Source of the DNA: Toxonevra muliebris | Taxonomy: Eukaryota > Arthropoda > Insecta > Diptera > Pallopteridae | Direction of reading: 5' to 3' | Length of the DNA: 64,000 nucleotides | Assembly: GCA_963691655.1 (NCBI GenBank) | Contig: OY829326.1 | Coordinates: 93,985,235-94,049,234 of the forward strand | In this document: one piece after another, positions 35,041 through 48,060 of the stretch | Position numbering within the stretch: position 1 is the stretch's first letter | How the letters are laid out: every line of letters starts with the position of its first letter | Position numbers and translations under genes: made by a program | Notes under the pieces: model-generated | The model's input: only the letters and a program-made list of their open reading frames with translations | Told to the model about the DNA's origin: nothing | The model's database searches: none

Positions 35041-35690
35041 TAAAGAGTTTCTCAATAGGGACATAAGAATTTTATATTAAAATACAAACGGACCCTTAAT
35101 TTTTTTTAATCTGGCAATGCCAAAAACATCACTCAAGGTTTACATTTTTATCATGGTAAAGTTGACGAATGAGCAACATTTAGAAATTATTAAAAATTAC
35201 TATCGCTGCTTTAAGAGCGCTTACTCCAGTTTTCGGTCGTAATAATCGTCCCACCAGACAGGTTCTGCGTGTTATAGTAAATAAATTCGAGTCAACATAT
35301 TCACTTTTGAATGTTCCTGTGCCTGTCACACAACGCACCGGTCAAACTACCGAAAATATCGCAGCCTTTAGCGCTTCAGTTCAAAATAAGCCAAATCAGT
35401 CGAGTGCATATCGTTCACAGGATTGGGAATCTCTCACTACACATTGTGGCGTATTTTGCGTAAAGATCTTGGCCTACACTCTTACAAGTTCAAATTAACT
35501 CAAGAAATGAAGCCTTCTGATCATTTGTAGCACCTAAACTTCTCCGAAAAATCATCTTCAACGATGAAGTTCATTTTTGGCTTAATAACAGAGACTCCGT
35601 TGCATCCACAAAAAGTAACCGTGTGGTGTGGATTCCATACCGGATTTCATGTGGATCATAATACCGTTTTTACGCTGGCATATCAATTTA
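35041..35690 (+). pseudogene. Tc1/mariner-type transposase relic with left end
   Basis: The left end taaagagtttctcaataggg, then acataagaattttat, resembles that of the 4,977-5,662 element (27 of 35 bases by eye). The coding relic starts near 35,154 (MVKLTNEQHLEII) and goes through a helix-turn-helix region, then NVPVPVTQRTGQTTENIAAF, IVNKFEST-like text, LRKDLGLHSYKFKLTQEMKP in mixed frames, and HPQKVTVWCGFH, the strand bearing the first/second catalytic area. Several frameshifts; KIIFNDEVHFW marks the first catalytic aspartate. The C-terminal half and right end were not found. Family resembles insect transposases annotated with a DUF4817-type helix-turn-helix; that name is from memory. Confidence 0.7.
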
Positions 35691-36912
35691 TTTCACTTTT
35701 GCTCTTATAGAGATTTGAACCAACTTTTGTTCTCAGCCTCTCAATCAGTAATAGTTCGAAAAGTTTTGCACCTACGATAAAATTTTTCAAAATTAAATTT
35801 AACACTTTTACAGAAATCGAAATCAAATTACTCATGTGATAAAAGTATCAATACTTTTTTCGTGTCCCTAGTTCAAACTGTTCCTCGAAAGAGTCCAAAT
35901 TTTTGCTGAAACTTATTTAAAAAAAAAAATAAACTACAATTAAAATTTGTTATATTTTTTCATATTCACCCTAGTTTCCATATTCAACACTAGTTTCTAG
36001 TTTTTATATACGGTAAGAAATGACCAAAAATCGGGGTTTTCATACTTTTGGATTTCTCGAAATTCTGACTTGACGAAACGATTTTGCATCTTGGCCCGGA
36101 TTTGCATGAAAAACTATTGTTTGTTTTAAATAATTGAAAACTTCTGTGAAATGCAAGGAGAATTTATTCAACATAAACCGATACCAAAAATTTTGTCTAA
36201 GTTTATTTTTAAATATCTTAAAAGTCCTTACGTAATAAAATTTATTGATTACGCCTTCAATACCAGTGTCCACAAGTTATCTAAAAATTATGTATAAGGT
36301 CTTTGTCACAAAAAAAAAAAAATTGATATTGATTGAATAATAATATTTTTGTAAAATGTAAAAAATATCGTTAATCATTCAAGCTAAGTAAAAAAAAGTT
36401 TGGATCAACCAGGATTAATTTAATGTTGCAGTAAAAATATGTCCTTTTTTAGACTTAAAAAATTTGAAGTCAGCCACAGTTAACTCAAAGTTCGGGGCAA
36501 TACCGAAATTCAAAAAAAAGTTTACCTTTTAAACAGTGCCATCTTGTGGAATTCCTGTATGAGTTAACAATTTTGTTTAAAAACTTTTTACTTCAGTAGT
36601 CGAACTCGGGTTAAGACTCAGGGTCAGGAGCTTCATGAATTTGACTAGATCGAGAAGACCCTGCTTTAATTTATCGTTATTTTATGGAAGATACTAGATA
36701 TGGTAGAAGAAATAAATATAAAGTTCAATACGATATGAAGCTAATCTTATCTCCTTCTCTCTCTCTCTCTTTATTTTACTCTCCGTTGATTTCCTATTGA
36801 TTTATTATCGCTAATCTTTCAACAATTTTTAAATTGTTACACACTACATAAAGATTTGTTTTTAAACTTTCGAATATGAATTGCGGATACTTCAAAATAA
36901 CCATATAATATG
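35691..36912. other. AT-rich spacer
   Basis: No gene recognised. CT run at 36,755-36,771 and A runs near 36,310. Frame of 77 codons at 36,040-36,273 (minus) unrecognised. Confidence 0.4.
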
Positions 36913-37155
36913 TACACTAAGGTGCTTCAAGTCTCATATGGAAGAAAGTTGTTCCTACCCTTCCTAAAAATTAACTTTGGATTATTTTATGAAGATTCCC
37001 AAAATATTTCGGCTCCAATGATAAGCCGTCGTGAGTTGGATGGTTTTTAAATTCACATTTAAAAATGTTGATAAAATGGAAAAAAGTTTCTTTTGGCCAA
37101 ACAAAATGTCTATTTCTAGCTTCAACTTGTTTTTTTCGTGAGACACCTTAATGTA
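36913..37155. mobile_element. TIR element A, copy 2 (243 bp)
   Basis: Left end tacactaaggtgcttcaag and inverted right end tacattaaggtgtctcacg. The interior shares ttattttatgaagattccca and aaatatttcggctc with the minus strand of 4,345-4,515. Shorter than copy 1, so a deleted derivative of the same family. Confidence 0.6.
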
Positions 37156-38190
37156 AGTACATATGTAAACCTCAATTAATTGTTGCATTTCTTTTTATTT
37201 GATTTGTGAATAAATGACATAATACCTTAAAATATGTGTTCGGTTACAAAAAAAAAAAAAAAATTTTATTTTTATTTTATTTTTGAAAAGCTTGTTTGTT
37301 ATTTTAAAGACGATGACAACCCCGAATTTATCATTGTAGGCATTATAATTATTATGAAGAATGTCAACTAATGCCACTTAAATATCAATAGAATTTTGCC
37401 TGCGTCCATAAAAATTTCAAACAAAAAATAAAACAAAAAAAAATTTTAATTATTAAATATATTAGAAATAGAAGAGATTCATTCATTCTTTTTGATCATG
37501 TAGCGCTGTTGACTCGCATAAAACGCTCGATTGTGAATAACGTTCGTTTCTTTGTTTAAGATCGGTCGAACGAACAAAAGCCAGAAAAAAAAACAGAAAA
37601 ACCTGTCCATTAGAGATTTTTACCTTTTGTGAAGTTTATGTATGAAAAAAATGTTAAATCTATAAAAAATAATTTTTATTAAATGACATCATTCCTCGTG
37701 CATTTCATTGCTGCAAAATCCATAAATCTTTTCATTATTGAAAAGTGGTAAATTATAATTTTATGTTGTTGGAGTAATACCTACTGTAAAATGACTTAAA
37801 ATTATTATTTTTATTTTAATTAAAAGCTACAATACATAAATATGCATTACGAATAATTGCTTACATTGCTATTTATGCTCACATAATATTTTTGTCATTA
37901 TTTGTTATGATGTTGTCGTAATTCATAATTTCACCCTAATCAATTTTAGTTAGGCTCGTTATACAAATTTTGCAAACATCTTATTAATAATAAAAAGAAA
38001 TTATGAGCTTTTTTTATTTTCACCATATATGTGAATATTTGTAAGAAATCTGCAAGTTAAGTTAATTACACAGTGTGACAAAATACCAAAATTTGAATAT
38101 ACTTTTTTCGAGGTTTACATCTGTCGTAGGTCTAGTCAAGTAGAAAAAAACTGCATACTCAGAATTTTCAATTGACCCACAAAATCTGGA
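37156..38190. other. AT-rich spacer
   Basis: No gene recognised; A run at 37,249-37,262. Ends with cacagtgtgacaaa near 38,070, which might be an outer end of the following foldback. Confidence 0.35.
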
Positions 38191-38978
38191 CTTAAGGCCA
38201 AAAAACCCATTTTTGATAGGTGAAAGCACATATTTGCCCGTAACTTTATTTTTATTTATCCCAGGAGCAAGTTTTTATATTTTATTGAAAAGAAGATATT
38301 TAGCTGCTTACAACGATAAATAAATTGTTAATATATCCTAAGGAATACCGGAGTTAGAGGGCAAATCATAAGGAAAATCTAAAAAAATTTTACATTTTTT
38401 CACTTTGAATAGCGTTTTAAACGACTATTTTGTTTACCAGTGTATATATCAGAATATATGAAAATAAACTGCATTCAATTTTGTTTTCAACGAGCTATAA
38501 AGTTTTAAAATCCATTGAGGTGTGACTGACTTCTTTAACTCTTTTATTTGACTACCCAAAAAATTTCAATTCGTAGAATGTAAGTATTTGTGTGCGACTA
38601 TTACTACAACTATTTAAGTATACAAGCAGCTTAAAAATGTACGCATTTTTTTTCAATCAAACCTCAATGGATTTTGAAAATTCTTAACTCGTTGGAAACA
38701 GAATTAAATGTAATTTATTTATTTATACTTTTATATATACACTGGTAAACAAAATAGTCATTTAAAACGCCTTTCAAAATAAAAAAATATAAAAAAAATG
38801 TAATTTTCTTTATATTTTGCCCTCTAGCTCTGGTATTTCGTAAATATATGTATTACCAATTTATATATCATTGTAAGCAACTAAGTGTCCTCTTTGAAAT
38901 ATAAGAACTTACTCGTCGCATAAATAAAAATAAAGTTACGGGCAAGTATATGATCAAAAATGAATTTTTCGGCCCTAA
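38191..38978. mobile_element. Foldback-type element with about 330-bp arms
   Basis: The left arm 38,191-38,530 and right arm 38,653-38,978 are inverted copies around a spacer of about 120 bases. Shared landmarks are gcccgtaactttatttttat, gactattttgtttaccagtg and aaaatccattgaggt. Identity is uneven (many small changes), so it is old. No reading frame. The type (foldback or long-TIR MITE) is not resolved. Confidence 0.8.
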
Positions 38979-39964
38979 ATTTATAAATAAAATGTATAGT
39001 TTAAATAAAAATATAATTGAAAATTATTTAAGCAATTAATATAAGGCAATCCTTTGAAAAATTAAAAACCAAATTACAGTAGTCAGCAAATCAAAAATGT
39101 CAATACACGTAATTATGAAATATCTAAAGATAAAAACGGTTAAAAATTTGGTCGATATCTGATTGGTTGGCAGCTCTCATTCCAAATTCGAAATTTTAAA
39201 AACTTATACTTTGAAAAAGGCCATTCATACACAAACAGAATCTTCTCCAGAGTTATCCGACTTTTTTTTAGACTTTGGCTGTTAGCCTTTTTTTTTTTTG
39301 TTTTGCATGAAATAAGCAGTCCATGATATACACTACAACATAAGATACTGCTCATTTTAATAAAATTTTTTCGGGAGAGATGGAACCCTTGCACTATCTC
39401 TTGAAGCGTCTAATCAACTATTACGAATTTTGGTGTGCGAGTGTCGATTCATACAAGGACAAAATATAAAGCATGCTTTTATCAATCGCAAACTAGAAAA
39501 TCAATTTTTTCGCGATCGCTTGAATAAGCAAGCGCTGTGAGAGCCAAGTTTGCCACCTATTTTTCACCATGATAAGCTCAAGTTGTAGGTCATGTGGAAA
39601 TGAATTTTTGTTTTTTGTTGAATTTTTCATTTTCCCTTACAAATAAGACAGATGGAACCTTTTTCCCGGATTTGGTTTTGCGCTCTCTCCTCTGGTTTCC
39701 TTACTGTCCGGAAACGGTTTAAATTCGGACTAAAATGGATAATTTGAAAAATATAGGTATATATGAAGAGTTTTTGAAAGACGGGGTCTTCCAATAGACA
39801 GGTCTGCAACAACAATAGTGAAAGTTCCTGTAATCTGATATTTTCCGCATTTGATTCTGCTTAGCGCCATTTTTCTGTGTAACTTAATTCATGGGGTTTT
39901 TTTACTTTGGTTTCTTTCGAAATTCAGTGTTGTACGAGTTCAGTCAGTCCGTCTTATATACGTA
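38979..39964. other. AT-rich spacer
   Basis: No gene recognised. Frames of 62-84 codons on the minus strand have no known domain. Confidence 0.35.
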
Positions 39965-40280
39965 CAGTAGGTGGAAAAACTAAGTTGTCAAAATGAAAAC
40001 AAAACTTTAGCACCAAACAGCAAAAAAGCGGGCAATTTTGATGCTGAAGCTTTTGACAACTTACTTAACTTACACCATCGTTTTGTCACTTAGTAATATC
40101 AAACTTTAAAACAAAATCAGAACAAAATGTCTTTAGTCATAATATTATTGCTATTTCAACAAAATTTTACGTAGCTTTATAATTATGTAAAAATAAATTT
40201 AAAGCTATTTATTATTTCGAAGATACTTGGTGCTAAACTTTTGTTTTCATTTTGACAACTTATTTTTTGTACCCACTTTG
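39965..40280. mobile_element. MITE with about 55-bp TIRs
   Basis: Left arm: aagttgtcaaaatgaaaaca then aaactttagcaccaa. The right arm is its inverted copy (ttggtgctaaacttttgttt then tcattttgacaactta). Left edge cagtaggtgg and right edge cccacttt fit a Tc1-like end poorly on the right. The 200-base interior is non-coding. Confidence 0.75.
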
Positions 40281-42738
40281 GCTCAAACTTTTATAACTTA
40301 AATGGTTATCTGAATTCAGATTTACCACTGTATTTGCCAATAACTCGTGAATTTCTTTAAATAGCTCTAGCTATCCTTTCATTTGATACGCTTTTTTAAT
40401 CGATTTTTTAAATTTTGTTTACAGTAAGTACAAGTTTTTGCAAATAGGAAAGAGAAAGAAAACATTTATAAATTCAGGAAATATTATCGTATATTTTCAT
40501 TTCTGTAACCTGAAGTTAAGAAACTCTGCGGTGTATTGTAATATTATATATCAGTTCCAAGAATCTTTTTTATTTTAATATCCTATTCAATAATGAAATA
40601 TTTTTTTTTTACGATGAAAGTTAAAATGTCTAACTTGAACGGAAGCAATAAATTCATAAATCACACCTTAGAAAATGGTCATGCTATTGAATTTTATAGA
40701 CATACATACATATGTATGAGTAATTTTGCAAACCTCATTCTTTACGCTTCAATAAAATTCCATTGACAGAGAAGTAAAAATAATACAAATTCCAAATACC
40801 AAAAATTAATAATCAATTTACACCTCATTTGACTGGCATTCAGGTGAAAGATATTACAACCAACAAAAACAGCGATTTTTTTATTGTAACAAAAACATAT
40901 CATACATTCATGTATGAATGTACTACATTACTACCGTATACTGGACTAAATAATATAACTCAATTTAAACTGATTAATCATTACACATTCACACTAAAAG
41001 TTCAAATCCAGCACAAAGAAAAAGCCATCAACTGCGATAACACTCGAGTTACGTTGAGCCAAAGCCACCCATATGTATTTTGTTTGTGTGTTGCCGTTCC
41101 AACTCCTCAGATTCCTTCGGGCCGACCCCTCTCATTTTCACACCATATAAATTCGTCCAGGAATTTCGGCGAAATTGTTGAAATTAAAAGGTGTGTTCAA
41201 TATTTCAGCTGTTTTGTTCAGTGCGGCTGTTTTGGGGTTTCGTTTCGACTCTTGGACTGACTAAGTGAAGTGCAGAATGTGTTACAAATTAATGCGCTTA
41301 ATTAACTTCATTAAAGAAAGTGTTTACAGTTTTGTTTTTGCTTATTTTTCCTCCATACTCGAGTAAGAGTTATTAAAGTATATATTTATTTTTTTTGTTT
41401 TGCTTGAATTATGCGATTATATTGCGGTGATGTATGTTCAATTTTTGTACATACATACATAACTGTGGGTCACTATTTTTGTTACTGTTTGCTTTTACCA
41501 GTGTTTGGCAAACTATGCCCTTTCATTTTAATTACTTATGGTATGCTTAGTGCTCATATTTACATTTCTTAAAATTAACTTTCCCCAAAATGATTGACGA
41601 ACTTCAGTTTGTAAACTTAAACTCAGCTTTTTAAAGTTATTATTAAACAATAACAGGTCATTACATATTATCTACGTCTGGGCTAACCATGTCCAGTAAC
41701 CTTCGTGAATTTCATTAGGTGTTAAAGCAGTTCTGGACCCAGAAACATTCAAACAATAATACATAAATATTTTATTTCTTTACTGAAAAACTAATTAATT
41801 TGCTAATACCACACAGGTGTTTGACTGCGGTAAAAAATGATTTTTTGTGATGCGACGATATCGCAATTTTTTTTCTAATTTCTATTCATAAATATTTCAT
41901 TAGTCCATTAACCCAAGATGGCATTTCTTATTTTTTAACAGACAAATTTTTTCATTACTTTTTGTTTGTAAAAAGTAAGAAGTATTCAACGTAGAAAGTT
42001 TTTTTTAGTTCCCGCAATAAGCACTGGTTTACTGAATAATATAGTAAAATTTGAGACGAATCGAGCGAGTAGATTTTGTTTTTTGTCTCACACCGTGCAG
42101 AAAATTATAGTTTCGAGACAAATGAGTTTAAACTTCGGTCGGCCCTTTTACCTGCTTTTGCGCTCACCTGCTAAATGGGCTGAAGAATTCGAAATGCTGG
42201 AAATATTGATGCGAAAATACAGTATATTTTTAAAAGCTATACTTTTGAAATATAAAAAAAATTTTTATTTTTTTTTTTAAATCTAGACCTGAAGGTCTAT
42301 CTTCGTCACATCGACGACGCTTTTCTTAACTCGATGCCAATTGCTCCCTTTATAAAAAATTCTGGTTTTATTATTGTATTTTATTTATTTTTTTTTTATT
42401 TCAAATTTTATAATTTTAATAAAAATCTTACAATACAAAATACGCATAATACTGCAACTAGTTTTATCTTATAAACTAAAAAGCAATTTTTTTTCAACAA
42501 TATATTTAACTGTAGTTTCACCTCATAAGGCGAATTTTTTTTAAAAAATCACAGGGTTTCAGTCTTCTTAGCCTGCGCTACAATATAGCTGTGTTTAATA
42601 GTGTCGACGCCTCTTCATTTACATAGCTTCTTTGCCTATCTGCGTGGGCTTCAGCAAATCGTTTGATTTAATCGTTGACTGTTTGTATTTCCAAGTCACG
42701 GTGTAGGTCGCAGCTTCTGATGTACCACATCATATGAA
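40281..42738. other. Spacer containing the weak promoter candidate
   Basis: Apart from the candidate promoter at 41.1-41.4 kb, no gene recognised. The 143-codon frame at 40,829-41,260, the longest in the window, begins at a TTG, has no domain I recognise and no upstream splice acceptor in phase; it is probably accidental. Confidence 0.35.
41140..41362 (+). promoter_or_regulatory. Weak candidate core promoter / first exon
   Basis: A locally GC-richer island in AT-rich DNA holds a TATA-like catataaat near 41,144, an initiator-like ttcagtgcgg near 41,218, a GAC motif about 28 bases after that initiator, and a donor-like gtaaga at 41,363. Spacing is imperfect: the TATA-like site is too far from the initiator, and the downstream element is off by one. 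It might be an alternative start for the gene downstream; confidence is low. Confidence 0.15.
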
Positions 42739-42906
42739 TGTAAACGGGCTCGTAGTGGTCATATGACCGAAATCGTATTTCATTCATAAAATGAAATGCT
42801 TTCACTACACCCACAATCAATTTGAACTCAATATCTCAAAAAATTCTGTGTTTTATTAATAGATAAAATTGTTATGTGAAAATGAAATGAAATTAATGAA
42901 AAACCC
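42739..42906 (+). mobile_element. Solo right end of the 4,977-type element
   Basis: Begins tgtaaacgggctcgtagtgg and continues with the same transposase tail and non-coding end as 5,507-5,662, with a few changes and a 15-base insertion near 42,880; it ends gaaaaaccctt. No left part is present. Confidence 0.85.
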
Positions 42907-43010
42907 TTTACATGATGTAAAAAATTTTTTAATTCAATGAAGAATCTTTACTTCTAAAACTACAATATTTGTTTCAATAAATGTTAATTGTTGTTTAAAA
43001 GTAATTTCGA

Positions 43011-43187
43011 AATCCTTTCGAAAATAGTATTATACTTTTAACTGAAGATATCCAATTTCTCCAATACTAATCCTTTCGAAAATAATATTATACTTTTAAC
43101 TGAAGATATCCAATTTCTCCAATACTAATATAATATTGGTTAACGAGCCAACTTTCTTCACAGCAAAAGATTATTTTCGAAAGGATT
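43011..43187. repeat. 58-bp tandem duplication with inverted third piece
   Basis: Two nearly identical 58-base units begin aatcctttcgaaaatagtat (43,011) and aatcctttcgaaaataatat (43,069). About 40 bases after the second, tattttcgaaaggatt (43,172-43,187) repeats the unit start in inverted orientation. Confidence 0.85.
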
Positions 43188-46100
43188 CTGCATGTTTTTA
43201 TAGCCTCTTGAATTTTTCCATTTGTAGAAGAAGTAGACAAGGCGTGTTGTATTGGTGGTAGGCGTGGCAGTTGACCGATCACTCTAATTGTTCTATTCTT
43301 CGACCTAAAAGTGGCTCATGCCAAAACTTATTGAGCTCAAACGATTCCTTACATGTTTCATAAATTTTTATGAGAAAGTGGGCGGGGCTGCTTTTCATAG
43401 AAAAATATCGAATGAATAAAACCGTTATATTTAATTGCGGGGTTAAAGTTTACTATTTATTAACTTTCTTAGTGCAATAAAATGTAAAATATTTTGGTTA
43501 GTTTTGCATCCAAACCAGTTTGAATGTTATAGTAAAATTTTCTTCCAAAAATTTTGTCTGAAATATGTAAACCTTTAGCTACCCTTTTATCGGCCTATTT
43601 TTATGATTTTTTAGTAAAGATTTTACATTTTCAACAAAAAAAAAAGTTTTCAAAATAATTTTTCAGAAAAAAGTCTTGTTTCTGTAACGTATTTTTTGTT
43701 ATTATACGATTTTAAATAAAATGTAATTTTTTTTGAAAATTTGTTTAAAAAATTAGAAAACATAAAAAAACGGAAAAAAAAAGTTTTTCCACGTACTCCA
43801 GATTTTTGTTTCTATGTTTTTCCTCCTTATGAATTTTTTTAAAAATTTAGGTCGAAAAAAAATTTTTTTTTCAGAAACTATTTTCTTTTTTGAAAAATTT
43901 TTTCTGTTGAAAACATTTTAAGGACTCATAAAACGTGTAGAAAACACAAAAGATTAAAAGAAAAAATTTGTTTCACTTACCCCTCCCCTACCTTATCCTT
44001 TTTAAAAATCATAAAACCATTGATATCACAGAAGTTTGGGCTGATCCAAAAAAAAATGTTTGCAGATTCGTGATCATCATCGAAAACAATTCTAGTAAAA
44101 CCATATGAGAACTCAGAAAATTTTTTCGTGTCATAAGTCACTGAATACCAAAAAACTTATAAATTTTGTTTTAGTATAAAAAAAACAAATTTTCAAAACA
44201 TTAAGAATTTATTGTAATAAAACTTAATTTAAAGTTTTCTAGTGGTCAGTAACCAATAATATAATTTTACGAGCAGCTGATAAATATTTTTCACGTATGA
44301 AAATAAAAGTACATTTTGTAAAAATAATAAAAATTATGATACATTGATTCGATTAAATTTTGACAAAACGATCTCGCTCGAGCATACCTTTCTAGTTTGT
44401 AAATGTACCGCTTCTCATCGCTTATCCTCAAGTATCTCGAAAAAAAAATGTTTGCGAACCACTGTAAATTTATGAAATGAAATGTAAGTCATACTGAGAC
44501 CATTGTCCCTCAGAACTTGATAACATGAAACCGCCACATACAAACGAAACTGGAGCAGGCGATTAAATTTTAAGCTTCAATTATTAAATTTTTTTCTTCA
44601 TTTTTCTTTGCGTTTATTACTTCCCATTTGCAATTTATGGTACACTAACAACAAATGTTTTTTTCTTCTGTTATACAATAATTTTTTTTTTGTAATTAAG
44701 TAAAATTTTGAAGTTTACAATATTTATGGCTAGACCCCAGTGAATTTTCATACATTTCCAATAAAAAATGTGAGTGTATGTGGTGCACAATCGTGTGCAA
44801 ATTCACTTTTACTTAACATTTTTATTGCATATTTTAAAAATGTTATTTATTTATTTATTTTCATTTAAAAATTTACACTTGCGCTTTTAATTTGCGGTAA
44901 TTTTATTATGGCGTTCTGGCGCGCCGCAATGCAGCAAGCAAATGTAACTTATATCTGCTCCCATATATGCATGTTTAGTTACTTGGTAAGCGGTTAAGTT
45001 GGACTTAATTAAGATCACGTTTGTTCCACACCGTATGTGGTTACATAATTCGTATAAAGTTTTTATTCCGTTTTTCTCTACTTCATATTATTTTGCACAC
45101 AAAAAAGTATCTTTAACTGTTTTTGGTTGTTGTGGTTGGTTGTATTTTTTGGCATTTTCAACAAATGCGCATTTGGAATTATTTTGAAGTCACAAAAAAA
45201 AAGAAGGAGAACCGTGTTTATAGCTCCAATGGCTTAGTTGTGACTTAAAGAGCGTTTCAGAGGTGGGAGCGCTAAAGATTTTTTTGTAGCTAACAATGAT
45301 TTATATTTTTTAAATATAAAATAATCTTTAAATAATATGAGAATGAATTTTTTCCAATTGTTCCGTTAGCTGTTTTTAGCTTACATCCAACACTAATGAT
45401 GGCTGAAGTAAAGAAAAAGTGAAGGCAGTAAAACATAATGGGCATATCCCTCTACTGGTCTCTTTTAATTTGGTTGGCGTATTTGCCAATGACTCAAAGA
45501 TGTATTTGTATATTTTGGTATGAAATAAATATTTTCGACATCCCTATACACCTAATTTATAACTTCGAAATCCCAAACCTCTTTTAGTTGAAGTTGTTGT
45601 ATATTGCATGAAGAAATTATCAAAATTTTCAAATAAATTATAGATCGACTTCGTCCATTCTGCCCAAATTTTTAGACAGTATTTTCCGGGTAACTGCATT
45701 GCTCAAAATGTTCCTTTTGCAACGCAATTTAACCGGAAAATTCTATAAAAGAAATCTCTGTTCTTTGCGCCATTGACAGCAAAAATAATTTGTACCTCAA
45801 AGGTTTTAAGAAAATTACAAAAAATTAAAGACTCTCACAATTTATGATTTGAACAATCAAAAAAATAACAGTGCTTGTAATAAAAATAGAGATAGAAACA
45901 ATATTTTGGAAGCAACTTTCATTTTTCTACCAAGTAATGTAACTTAGTAAAATGGCTAATTTTGGATATACTCGCTACGCATGTGCGGGGCCTATATTCC
46001 ACTAAGCCTCCACATCTCCAAAATTGTTGATATTATCATGAAAACTATTTTTTGTTTCAAATTTTCCTACTAAGTACTTATAAAAGTATTCAAACTGTTA

Positions 46101-47189
46101 TTCATATCTAAACATAATTGGACAATTCACAAGGTGTCTTATTTGGTGTCGTATCCTCTCATTTGTCATACAAAATTATACAACAATATGATTATACGAT
46201 AGTACATGACAGCTTGTGAATCGGCAAACTGTATAAATTTATCATTGAAAAATTTTGTTTGAGTAATTTTTCATCCGCCACTGCTATTTCATTGACCGTC
46301 ACCGTATATGAATGAATTTTGAATGCTTAGATGTGATCTTCTGTAATATAAAATGAGTTTTCTCATTGCAACAAATTGAAGGCGACAAAAATTAATCGGG
46401 ATCGGATTATGCTTTTTGGATAGCGGAAGTGCTCCAAGTAATGTGGTTAATTCCGGTTTGTGCCTCAACGTCAAAATTTTTTTTTTTGCGTTTTATATAT
46501 TTTATTTATTTCTCAGTTCACTTGTTAAATTGAAAAAAAGAAACAAAATTAAATTTTATGAGCAACTTTTTTCTAAAACGTATTAACTCTCTTGAACCCT
46601 CTTAAAGGGATTTGCGATTATACTTTAAAAAGAGCCAAAAAGTCTTGTGAGGGAAAGAGATATTGGATTAATACATTCCAAAAATATATACTACACATTC
46701 ATGGTTTGTGTCTTATGAAATATTTTTCCCTTACTTTAAAAATGTTTACTACATCATTTTCTTTTTTTAATCACTATTGCAAATAACTATGTTTGTACTT
46801 AATATAAGTTTCACTTTAGTGTTTTTTTTTTTAGATTTCGGATATAAATAAACACGATTTTCTATTGTATAAAAAATAATTACACTTTTTAAAAATTATT
46901 TCCTATAGCTATTTACAAATCTAAGTAAATCACCTTTGAAATAAGAATGAAAAGAAACTTGGTTACTTCAGTAGCGCAGCCAAAATTTATATTGATGAGG
47001 CGCTCTGATTTTACTTGTTTACCTTCTTAGGGTTACCAACGATGATCGGCTGAGGTCGCCTCGTCAGTTATCTTTGCTATGCATGGCATCACTAATTAGG
47101 GCAAAATGTAGTCTAACGGAAATTAATTCGTTATTTTTTGCTCTTTTTATCACCGTAACTCAAATTGAATATCCTTCTAGGCAGAGCGT
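43188..47189. other. AT-rich spacer
   Basis: No gene recognised. Contains repeat E at 44,040-44,100 and many A/T runs at 43,600-43,900. Frames of 60-64 codons are unremarkable. From about 46,970 a more GC-rich stretch precedes the LINE relic. Confidence 0.4.
44040..44100 (+). repeat. Interspersed repeat E, copy 2
   Basis: Matches 26,352-26,412 around gcagattcgtgatca; see that entry. Confidence 0.55.
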
Positions 47190-48060
47190 TTTTTTTTTTT
47201 TCATTCCCTCACCTAGTTAGTGAAATTGTAGGATTTTATTACTTTTGGCTACGTCAACTCATCTGATTCCATACAGGTTTTCAAGCATATTGGACCATAA
47301 ATCGTTGCGAACGCTTCCGACAACTCTTCAGCAATGCTCGTCATTGTTTAGGCCGAGTAGGATGAAAGGTTTATAATGCGGTATTCTCATCCATTGAAAG
47401 AGGGCTCTACTTCTCAATCGCCTATTGAGTTCGTGTTTATTCTTCGCTTGATCTTAAGGCTGGCATTGTTGTTAATGTTAATACTGAATCCTAGATTTAT
47501 AGAATTCTTGACGACTTCGAATGTCTAATTGTAACATTTTATCCAAGAAGACGTGATTTTTTGTTCCGTGGCACACGATATTTCATTTCGTTCTCGTATA
47601 TTGACCCACTAAATGAAACTCCTTTTCTAAGCTAGAGAATGGTGTACTGACTGCTGGAGCTTTGAGGGCGGTGATGGTGATATTATCAGAATAGTGCCGA
47701 AGATGTCAAAGTTTACAGCTAAAGCTATTTGCTCTAGTTTTGGATTGATTCGCAAGATAAGAAATCGCCTTCTCTGATACTTCGTTTAGTATCAAATTGC
47801 ACGGAAAAGCCAGCCATAATTTTTACTACACAGCTGGTTTCATATTTATATGCCGAAGGATCTTCGCTGGGATATTAAACCCAGTGCTGTCATAAGATTG
47901 ACTTTCTTTTGAATTGAAGAGACGTCGTTGACGTTCCAATTACTGGACGTGGTTTCATTCACCCATATTTTGCATAAATGCTTATTCAAAGTATCTTAGT
48001 TATTCTCTGTTTTTTTTTATAGAATTTCAGTTGTTGTGGTCCGTTTTCAAGAGAAGGTTC
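47190..48060 (-). pseudogene. LINE reverse-transcriptase relic
   Basis: Minus-strand text in mixed frames includes FEVVKNSINLGFSININ near 47,525-47,470, matching the conserved EVVKEFIYLGSSIN-type block after the reverse-transcriptase core of RTE-like LINEs. It goes on through ASLKIKRRIN and SRALFQWMRIPHYKPFIL to about 47,300. Upstream (47,800-47,600) degraded traces of the preceding region (SCATEQKITSSW) are visible. Full of stops and frame changes. Confidence 0.55.

Noticed and set aside
40829..41260. 143-codon open frame, the longest in the window
   Set aside because: Starts at TTG, has no recognisable domain or coding-like composition, and overlaps a possible promoter region.
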